In this document: positions 57,746 to 64,000 of the stretch, piece by piece | Numbering within the stretch: the first letter of the stretch is position 1 | How the letters are laid out: each line of letters begins with the position of its first letter | Origin: CAVXDY01 sp963760715 | GTDB taxonomy: Bacteria > Actinomycetota > Thermoleophilia > Miltoncostaeales > Miltoncostaeaceae | Length of the DNA: 64,000 bases | Direction of reading: 5' to 3' | NCBI GenBank assembly: GCA_963760715.1 | Contig: CAVXDY010000007.1 | Span: 682,001-746,000 of the forward strand | The notes under the pieces: model-generated | Databases searched by the model: none | What the model was told of the DNA's origin: nothing | What the model saw: only the letters and a program-made list of their open reading frames with translations | Position numbers and translations under genes: made by a program

Positions 57746-59242
57746 TCAGCGCACGACGGTGAAGGGCAGGGGGGCGGGACGCACCGGCCCCGCCGTCACG
57801 GCCACCGTGTAGCGCCCCGGTGCCAGTCGGGGCCCCCTCCGGACGACGTCGAGCAGCGAGTAGAAGCGCCTCCCGCTGACGACCCGGACGGTCGCGCCGG
57901 TGCTGTCGCCGAAGGTGCGACCCACGACGCGCCCGTCGCGGGTCCGGCGGATCGCGATGGCGACGATGCCCGGCCGGCTGCTGACGAAGCTCAGCGTGCT
58001 GCCCAGCGGGGCCGCCGGCCGGCACCCTCTCCGCGGTTTGCAGAGCGAGGGCGGCCCCGTCGCCCGGAAGCGCGTGGCGCTCAGCCGAAGCCCGTAGAGG
58101 AGGCGGGGACCGGAGGGACCCGCGAGGGCGAACAGGGTCCCCGTCGGGCCGCGGTTGCCCGTACAGGCCGGTGTCGCGCACCCCGCGTAGAGGGTTCCGT
58201 CCCCGCCGATCGCCGTCGGGAAGACCGCGCCGCCGGGGGAGAACGCCCAGGACACCGAGCCGTCGGCGCGCAGTGCCACGAGGCCCTGGGGCGCGGTGCC
58301 TCCGACGTAGAGGGTGCCGTCGCCCCCGACGACGACGCCTCCGGCCTCGACGCCGGTGCCGCGGAAGATCCAGCGGACGCTCCCGTCGGGCGCCACGGCA
58401 TGAAGGACGGCCCCGCTCGCCGCATAGACCGTCCCGTCGGCGGCGATGGCGGCCGGGTTCCCGGCACCCGGCACCGTCCAGCGGTCGGCCCCGTCGGGGG
58501 AGAACGCCCGAAGCGCCGTCTGGCCGCTCACGCCCGCGGCTCGCTCGCCGACGAGCACCGTGCCGTCGTCGGAGACGGCGACGCCGCGCGGCGCCCCCAC
58601 GAGGATCCTCGTCCAGGCGGTCGAGCCATCGGGCCGCACGGCCACCAGGCGGTTCGTCTCCACGAAGCTGCCGAATCCGATGAACGCCATCCCGCCCGGG
58701 CCGACCGCGAAGCCCGCCGGGGTGTCGCCACGGATCCCCGGGAGTCGCCAGCGCACCCGTCCCGCCGGCCCGAGGGCCACGACGCCGGTCGTCCCGATCG
58801 CGTGGACGGCCGCGCCGCCGGCCGGGGGCGCGGGCCGCACGACGACCGGGAATCCGAGATCCACCGGCGCCGAGCGCCACAGGCGGCGGCCCGCGGCGGT
58901 GAACGCGGACACCCGGCCCTTCAGATCGACCGCGTAGCGCCGCCCCCCGAAGCCGATCGCGCCGCCGCCGGGGAGCACCCGGCGGAACGTCCCGTCCCGG
59001 TTGAGCGTGGCCGCCCGCGCTCCCGCGAGCCTCAGCTCGACCCTGCCGCCGGGGGCGATCAGTGGACCGTCGAGGCGGCTCATGATGGGCCAGCCGGGTA
59101 CGAGGACGGGCGCCTGAGCCGAGGTGACGGTGCTTCGCGACGTGCGGGCCGGGTCGTGGCCCTCCATCGGCCACGCGTCCGCCCCCAGCGCGGCGGGAGC
59201 GGCGAGCAGGGTCGCCACCACGGCGATGACGCGCGCGATCAC
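57746..59242 (-). CDS. Secreted PQQ/YncE-like beta-propeller protein
   Basis: 498 aa, GTG 59242. A signal peptide (VIARVIAVVATLLAAPAALG) is followed by repeats with the pattern of PQQ/YVTN propeller blades: RVRWRLPGIRGDTPAGFAVG, GMAFIGFG, LVAVRPDGSTAWTRILVGAP, VAVSDDGTVLVGERAAG, VAPDGSVRWIFRGTGVEAGG and GGDGTLYVGG. Seven or eight blades fit the length, and a beta-sandwich tail ends YTVAVTAGPVRPAPLPFTVV. No catalytic or PQQ ligand is obvious; it may be an extracytoplasmic scaffold. It stands alone on its strand. Confidence 0.82.
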   Translation of the reverse strand: MIARVIAVVATLLAAPAALGADAWPMEGHDPARTSRSTVTSAQAPVLVPGWPIMSRLDGPLIAPGGRVELRLAGARAATLNRDGTFRRVLPGGGAIGFGGRRYAVDLKGRVSAFTAAGRRLWRSAPVDLGFPVVVRPAPPAGGAAVHAIGTTGVVALGPAGRVRWRLPGIRGDTPAGFAVGPGGMAFIGFGSFVETNRLVAVRPDGSTAWTRILVGAPRGVAVSDDGTVLVGERAAGVSGQTALRAFSPDGADRWTVPGAGNPAAIAADGTVYAASGAVLHAVAPDGSVRWIFRGTGVEAGGVVVGGDGTLYVGGTAPQGLVALRADGSVSWAFSPGGAVFPTAIGGDGTLYAGCATPACTGNRGPTGTLFALAGPSGPRLLYGLRLSATRFRATGPPSLCKPRRGCRPAAPLGSTLSFVSSRPGIVAIAIRRTRDGRVVGRTFGDSTGATVRVVSGRRFYSLLDVVRRGPRLAPGRYTVAVTAGPVRPAPLPFTVVR

Positions 59243-59436
59243 GGCCCCATCGGAGCACGAACCGACCGTCGCCACATAGGGGCGCCTCCGGATCCCGGCT
59301 TCGGGGGACTACGCAGCACCACGGCGTCCGCGCCCGGGCCGCCCGGGTGCGCCGCCGGGCTGCGTGAGACAATCCGCGGGCCCGTGGTGACGACCAACCC
59401 GATCGCGGCCGCCCGAGCCCGAATCCTCCGCCGCGG

Positions 59437-61830
59437 GTGAGCCCCGCCGTCCCCTCGCCGGCAGCCGGCCCTCCGTCGCCGGGCCTCACCTCCGCCGAGG
59501 CGGCGTCGCGCCTCGCCGCGCTGCCGCAGCGCAAGCGCGCGCGCGGCAGCCGCTCCTACGGCGAGATCGTCTGGGCGAACACCGCGACGCTCTTCAACGC
59601 GATCCTCGGCGGGCTGCTCGTGCTGACCCTCGCGCTGGGCAACCCCCGCGACGCGCTCTTCGGCGGCGTGATCGTGGCCAACACGCTCATCGGCATCGTG
59701 CAGGAGGTGCGCGCCAAGCGCGTCCTCGACCGGCTGGCGCTGCTGGTGGCGCCGCAGGCCCGGGTGCGCCGCGACGGCGCCCTCGCGGAGCTGCCGGTCA
59801 CCGCCGTCGTGCCGGGGGACGTGGTGCGGCTGGAGGCGGGGGACCAGGTGGTGGCCGACGGATCGGTGCTCGAGTCGCGGAGCCTCACCCTGGACGAGTC
59901 GGCCCTCACCGGGGAGAGCGAGCCGGTGGAGCGGAACGCCGGCGAGCCGCTGCTCTCGGGCGCCTACTGCGTCGCCGGCGCCGGCGAGTACGTCGTGGAG
60001 GCGGTCGGGGCCGAGAGCTTCGCCGAGCGCCTCGCGGCCGAGGCCCGCGGCACCCGCGCCGTTCTGAGCCCCCTCCAGACCGACGTCAACCGCATCCTGC
60101 GGTGGACCGTGGCGGGGATGGTCCCGCTCGCCGCCGCGCTGATCGTGTCGCTGTGGATCCGGAACGTGTCCCTGTCGCAGGCCGCCGAGACCGTCGTCGC
60201 CGCGCTCGTGCCGCTGGTCCCGGAGGGGCTGGTGCTCCTCACCAGCCTCACCTTCGCCGTGGCGGCCGTGCGGCTCGCGCGCCTCGGCACGCTGGCGCAG
60301 CGCCTCAACGCGGTCGAGAGCCTCGCCTCGGTGGACACCCTCTGCCTCGACAAGACCGGGACGCTCACCGAGAACCGGCTGCGCGTGGCCGGCGTGGAGC
60401 CGGCGGCCGGGGCCGGCGAGGACGACCTGCGCGACGACCTCGCGGCGCTGTCGGCGAGCGCCGGCGCGCCGAACGGAACGACGCGGGCGATCGCGGAGTG
60501 GGCTCCCGGGTCCCCCGGCCACGTGCTCGCCGAGGTGCCGTTCTCGTCCGCGCGCAAGTGGAGCGGCCTGACCCTGGAGGGCCGCGGCACCCTGCTGCTC
60601 GGGGCCCCCGACGTGCTCGCGCGGGCCGGCGTCCCGGTGGACGACGCCCTGCACGCACGGGTGGCGGCGCACGCCGGCGAGGGCCTGCGGGTGGTGCTCC
60701 TGGCCGCCTCCGACACCCCCCTCGACGGGTCCGGCCGGCTTCCGGACGGGTGCGCGCCCCTGGGTCTGGTACTGCTGTCGGAGGCGATTCGCCCCGACGC
60801 CGCCGAGACGCTCGCGTACCTCACCCGCCAGGGCGTCACGACGAGGGTGATCTCGGGGGACGATCCCCTGACCGTCGCGGCCGTCGCGCGGGCGACGGGC
60901 GTTCCGGGAGCGGACGTGGCCATGGGCGGGGCCGACATCCCGCCGGACGGGCCGGAGCTCGAGGACGTGGTCGAGAGGACGGCGGTCTACGGCCGCGTCA
61001 CACCGGAGCAGAAGCGCGAGCTGGTGCGCGCGATGACGCGGCGCGGGCGTTATGTGGCGATGACCGGCGATGGCGTCAACGACGTCCTGGCCCTGAAGGA
61101 GGCGCGCCTGGGGATCGCCATGGGCAACGGCAGCCAGATGGCCAAGGGGGTCGCCGATCTCGTGCTGCTCACCAACGCGTTCTCGACCGTGCCGCGGGCG
61201 GTCGAGGAGGGGCGCCGGATCCTCCGCAACACCCACCGGGTGGCCAAGCTCTTCGTGGCCAAGACGGTCTACTCGGCCATCGTGCTCGCGAGCCTCGGCC
61301 TGGCGCCGGTGGCCTACCCGTTCCTGCCCCGCCACATCACCGTGGCGTTGACGCTCACGATCGGGGTCCCGGCCTTCTTCCTGGCCCTCGCCCCCTCGGA
61401 GGGCCCCGTCCGCCGGGAGGGGTTCCTCGCGAGCATGCTGGCGTTCGTGGTGCCGGCGGGCATCGTCACCGCCCTCACGATCGACACGGCCTACCTGCTC
61501 GCGCGCGGCCCACTCGACGCCGGCGTCACCGAGGGGCGCACGGCCGCCGTGCTCGTGACGACCGGGATGGGGCTGGCCATCGTCGTGGAGGTGGAGCGGG
61601 GCCTGGAGGGGCGGCGCGTGCGCCCGTGGGTCTGGGGCATGGTGGCCGGCTTCGCCGCCGTGCTCGTGGGAGGGCTCCGGATACCCGCCCTCCGCGACTT
61701 CTTCGCCGCGGAGGTCCCCAGCCCGGACGTGTGGCTGATGGTGGCCGCATGCCTGGCGGGTGGGATCCTGCTGCTCGTGGGCGTGCGCCGGGTGCCCTGG
61801 CTGGCGCGGATCGAGGCCCGCGGGTCGTAG
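59437..61830 (+). CDS. CtpE-like P-type Ca2+ ATPase
   Basis: 797 aa, exactly the length of mycobacterial CtpE, with GTG 59437. Actuator LTLDESALTGESEPV, Asp305 in LCLDKTGTLTENR, and the hinge MTGDGVNDVLALKEARLGIA (VNDVLALK instead of VNDAPALK) are CtpE hallmarks, as are TM4 VPLVPEGLVLLTSLTFAV and FVAKTVYSAIVLASLG. CtpE supports calcium uptake in mycobacteria, so a calcium import or export role at low calcium is the family inference. The gene has no close operon neighbour; the P1B ATPase follows convergently 9 bases after its stop. Confidence 0.9.
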   Translation: MSPAVPSPAAGPPSPGLTSAEAASRLAALPQRKRARGSRSYGEIVWANTATLFNAILGGLLVLTLALGNPRDALFGGVIVANTLIGIVQEVRAKRVLDRLALLVAPQARVRRDGALAELPVTAVVPGDVVRLEAGDQVVADGSVLESRSLTLDESALTGESEPVERNAGEPLLSGAYCVAGAGEYVVEAVGAESFAERLAAEARGTRAVLSPLQTDVNRILRWTVAGMVPLAAALIVSLWIRNVSLSQAAETVVAALVPLVPEGLVLLTSLTFAVAAVRLARLGTLAQRLNAVESLASVDTLCLDKTGTLTENRLRVAGVEPAAGAGEDDLRDDLAALSASAGAPNGTTRAIAEWAPGSPGHVLAEVPFSSARKWSGLTLEGRGTLLLGAPDVLARAGVPVDDALHARVAAHAGEGLRVVLLAASDTPLDGSGRLPDGCAPLGLVLLSEAIRPDAAETLAYLTRQGVTTRVISGDDPLTVAAVARATGVPGADVAMGGADIPPDGPELEDVVERTAVYGRVTPEQKRELVRAMTRRGRYVAMTGDGVNDVLALKEARLGIAMGNGSQMAKGVADLVLLTNAFSTVPRAVEEGRRILRNTHRVAKLFVAKTVYSAIVLASLGLAPVAYPFLPRHITVALTLTIGVPAFFLALAPSEGPVRREGFLASMLAFVVPAGIVTALTIDTAYLLARGPLDAGVTEGRTAAVLVTTGMGLAIVVEVERGLEGRRVRPWVWGMVAGFAAVLVGGLRIPALRDFFAAEVPSPDVWLMVAACLAGGILLLVGVRRVPWLARIEARGS

Positions 61831-61839
61831 GGCGGGGCG

Positions 61840-63681
61840 TCACCCTGCCCCGTGCAGCGCGCGCAGCGCGTTCGCGATCACCGCCACGTCGATGCCCTCC
61901 TGGAGCAGCGCCCCCCCGACCGGGGGGATCAGCCCGATGGCGGCGAGGATCATCGCCACGCCGCTCAGGCCCATGCCGACCAGCACGCTCTGGACCGCGA
62001 TGTGCACCGAGCGCCGCCCGATCTCGATCGCCTCGGCCACCCGGTCGACCCGGTTGACCGCGATCACCGCGTCGGCGGCCTCCGACGATGCCGTCGCGGC
62101 CGTGGAGCCCATGGCGATGCCGACATCGGCCATCGCCAGCGCCGGCGCGTCGTTGACCCCGTCGCCCACCATCACCACGCCCCCGCCGGACCGCTCGCGC
62201 ATCGCGCTCACGAGCGCCAGCTTGTCCTCCGGCGTCAGGCCCCAGTGCACCTCCTCGACCCCCACGCGCCGCGCCACCTCGGCGGCCACCGCCTCATCGT
62301 CGCCGGTGGCGAGCGCGACCTCCGTCACGCCGGCGCGCCGCAGCCGCGCGACGAGCCCGGAGGCGTCGGCGCGGACGTGGTCCGCCATCACGAACACGGC
62401 GGCGGCCTCGCCGTCGATGCCCACGAGGATGGCGGCGCGCCCGTCCGCCGCGGCGAGCCGCGCCTGCTGGTCGTCGGGCGGTTCGCATCCCTGCTTCCGG
62501 AGCCAGGCCGCGGTGCCGGCGACCACCCGCCGGCCATCGACCCGGCCCATCACGCCCTCGCCGGGCCGCTCGACCACGTCGTCCGGGAGGGCCAGGTCGA
62601 GGGCCTCGCGGTGCGCCTCCCTCACGAGGGCCTGCGCCAGGACGTGCGCGGACACCTGCTCCAGCGACGCCGCGAGGCGCAGGACCTCCGCCGGCGGGCG
62701 GCCGTTCAGGGCCACGATCCGGTCCACCGCCGGCGTCCCGACGGTGAGGGTCCCGGTCTTGTCGAGGAGGATGGCGCGGGCGCGCCCGAGGCCCTCGATC
62801 ACCCCCGCGCCCTTCACGATCACCCCGCGACGGGCCGCGCGCGACACCCCGCAGACGAGGGCGATCGGGGCGGCCAGGATGAGCGGGCACGGCGTGGCCA
62901 CCACCAGCACGGCCAGCGCCCGCACGGGATCGCCGCTCGCCGCCCAGGCGGCGCCCGCGATCAGGAGGGTGGCCGGAAGGAAGATGGCCGCGTACCGGTC
63001 CGCCAGCCTCACGAAGGGGGCCCGCTGCGAGGCCGCGTCCTGGACCAGCCGAACGATCGCCGCATAGGAGCTCTCGGCGGCCGGCCGCGTGGCGCGCACG
63101 TCGAACGTCCCGCCGGCGTTCGTGCCCCCGCTGCGGATGGGCGCGCCGGGCGCCAGCGTGACCGGCAGCGACTCGCCGGTGAGCGCCGCCTCGTCGACCA
63201 CCGCCAACGCCCTCTCGACGACGCCGTCGACCGGTACGACCTCGCCCGGCCGCACCAGGACCACGTCGCCCACCACGACCGCCTCGACCGGCACCTCCAC
63301 CAGGGCTCCCGCGCGTCGCAGCCGGGTCGTGTGGGGGGCGCGTGAGAGGAGGGCGGTGAGCTCGCGCTGCGACCGTCGCGCCGCCAGGCGCTCCAGGGTG
63401 GTCCCTCCGGACATCATCAGCGCGACGACGGCCGCGGCGAGGTACTCCCCCAGCGCGAGCGCGGCGGCGATCGCCAGCACGGCGATCAGGTCGACGCCGA
63501 CATCCCGTCGCGCCAGTGAGCGGCCCACCGACCAGGTCAGCGGCACCAGCGCGATCGCCGCCGTCGCCGCCCAGGCAACGTCGGCCGCGTCGCCGCGCCC
63601 GGCGAGGGCGAGCGCCCCGCCGGCCGCCAGGCCGGCGAGCGTGAGGCCCAGGACGAGCCCTGTGGGCAGGCGGTGGGGCAT
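61840..63681 (-). CDS. P1B-type heavy-metal ATPase with TPC motif
   Basis: 613 aa, ATG 63681 with GGAGAG upstream. No N-terminal metal-binding domain: residues 1-80 are TM helices. Motifs are TGES (EAALTGESLP), Asp307 in ILLDKTGTLTVGTP and VMVGDGVNDAPALAMADVG. The TM metal site reads VVATPCPLILAAP, that is TPC where Cu/Zn pumps have CPC, and the locus normally HP is altered (QVSAHVLAQAL). The C-terminal TMs end LLQEGIDVAVIANALRALHG, the Zn/Cd/Co-type tail. Substrate specificity is therefore uncertain, perhaps Zn, Co or Fe. Confidence 0.9.
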   Translation of the reverse strand: MPHRLPTGLVLGLTLAGLAAGGALALAGRGDAADVAWAATAAIALVPLTWSVGRSLARRDVGVDLIAVLAIAAALALGEYLAAAVVALMMSGGTTLERLAARRSQRELTALLSRAPHTTRLRRAGALVEVPVEAVVVGDVVLVRPGEVVPVDGVVERALAVVDEAALTGESLPVTLAPGAPIRSGGTNAGGTFDVRATRPAAESSYAAIVRLVQDAASQRAPFVRLADRYAAIFLPATLLIAGAAWAASGDPVRALAVLVVATPCPLILAAPIALVCGVSRAARRGVIVKGAGVIEGLGRARAILLDKTGTLTVGTPAVDRIVALNGRPPAEVLRLAASLEQVSAHVLAQALVREAHREALDLALPDDVVERPGEGVMGRVDGRRVVAGTAAWLRKQGCEPPDDQQARLAAADGRAAILVGIDGEAAAVFVMADHVRADASGLVARLRRAGVTEVALATGDDEAVAAEVARRVGVEEVHWGLTPEDKLALVSAMRERSGGGVVMVGDGVNDAPALAMADVGIAMGSTAATASSEAADAVIAVNRVDRVAEAIEIGRRSVHIAVQSVLVGMGLSGVAMILAAIGLIPPVGGALLQEGIDVAVIANALRALHGAG

Positions 63682-63865
63682 TGGCTCTCCGGTGATCGGT
63701 CTCTCCGTCCCGGAGCCTGGACCGGGGCGCCGCCGGGTGCATCGGTGCGCCCCGGCGGCGGCGTGCGGCTTTCCCGAACCGGGAGGCCGGGCCGGCACCG
63801 GTGCGGCGCGCTCGCGGGGGCCGTAGCGTGGCCCGGGCCCATTCCTCGAGCACGGGGGTTCACCC

Positions 63866-64000
63866 ATGCACCGCGAGACCCGGTCCGCGGAGGCGAGCGC
63901 CCTCGCCCGGCTGATGCCGGGCGCCCGCCTGGTCCAGGTCTCCGGCTGCGATGTCGCGGCCGGGCCCGCGCGCGCGTGGGAGCACGTGCGGGATGGGGAC
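63866..64000 (+). CDS. N-terminal fragment of an unknown protein, cut by the window edge
   Basis: ATG 63866; 45 residues are visible (MHRETRSAEASALARLMPGA, then RLVQVSGCDVAAGPARAWEH and VRDGD) before the window ends. The VxVAAGPARAWEHVRD stretch recalls the first strand and helix of SRPBCC/polyketide-cyclase-like proteins (usually I.APPERVWEHLTD), but this is weak. Divergent from the P1B ATPase. The real identity needs the following sequence. Confidence 0.4.
   Translation, partial: MHRETRSAEASALARLMPGARLVQVSGCDVAAGPARAWEHVRDGD

Overview
The window is very GC-rich (about three quarters G+C by eye). It has many GTG and some TTG starts and stop/start overlaps of the GTGA and ATGA type. The gene content (cydABDC, a CtpE-like calcium ATPase, MMPL exporter, DrrA/PadR cassettes, a UPF0104-type membrane protein, DUF1385, PAP2, BldC-like HTH) fits a high-GC actinobacterium. 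A deep-branching soil lineage such as Thermoleophilia is my best guess; no rRNA is present to test it.

Layout. 1-1148: a minus-strand run of four translationally coupled small single-TM proteins ahead of a fifth membrane-anchored protein cut by the window edge. 1.3-8.1 kb: excisionase-type HTH regulator, sensor kinase, GNAT, Bcp peroxiredoxin, rhodanese, a haloacetate dehalogenase with a complete fluoroacetate-dehalogenase active site, a frameshifted GYD protein and zinc-ribbon proteins. 8.2-15.3 kb: TadE-like and Flp-like prepilins, a pentapeptide-repeat protein, zinc alcohol dehydrogenase, DUF1385 and a nitroreductase-like protein. 14.8-18.4 kb: an MMPL exporter with a very long extracytoplasmic coiled coil, coupled to a small exported protein.

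18.6-25.3 kb is the accessory zone. A tRNA-Met(CAT) has a 44-bp copy of its 3' end about 1.4 kb downstream (an attL/attR pair). The segment between holds an FmdB-type zinc ribbon, a gene remnant and a toxin-antitoxin pair whose toxin lacks an in-frame start. Beyond it lie a methyltransferase, a Fic protein with a degraded N-terminus, a PadR-DUF1048-DrrA-ABC2 efflux cassette and a VOC protein. 25.3-34 kb: two-HKD phospholipase D-like protein, polytopic membrane protein, flavin monooxygenase plus OsmC, a frameshifted secreted barrel protein, a secreted PKD/glucuronyl C5-epimerase-like protein and two small membrane proteins.

34.4-40.3 kb: the complete cytochrome bd operon cydA-cydB-cydD-cydC. 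40.5-48.6 kb: a GNAT/acyl-CoA-synthetase fusion coupled to a P2-type cation ATPase, then GDPD, PAP2 and a UPF0104-like protein. 48.9-54.9 kb: GNAT, RNase Z, a chimeric ABC-ATPase/FtsX relic, an FAD oxidoreductase and an ABC exporter. 55-57.7 kb: a GAF histidine kinase and LuxR-type regulator. 57.7-64 kb: secreted beta-propeller, CtpE-like ATPase, a TPC-type P1B metal ATPase and the start of an unknown gene.

A recurring theme is apparent gene damage: single-base or dinucleotide frameshifts (about 6975, 19620, 30597, 31030), a damaged Fic N-terminus (about 21150) and one internal deletion (about 50954). Either the accessory regions are decaying or the assembly carries indel errors; reads would decide. 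No CRISPR array, IS transposase, integrase or rRNA gene was seen.
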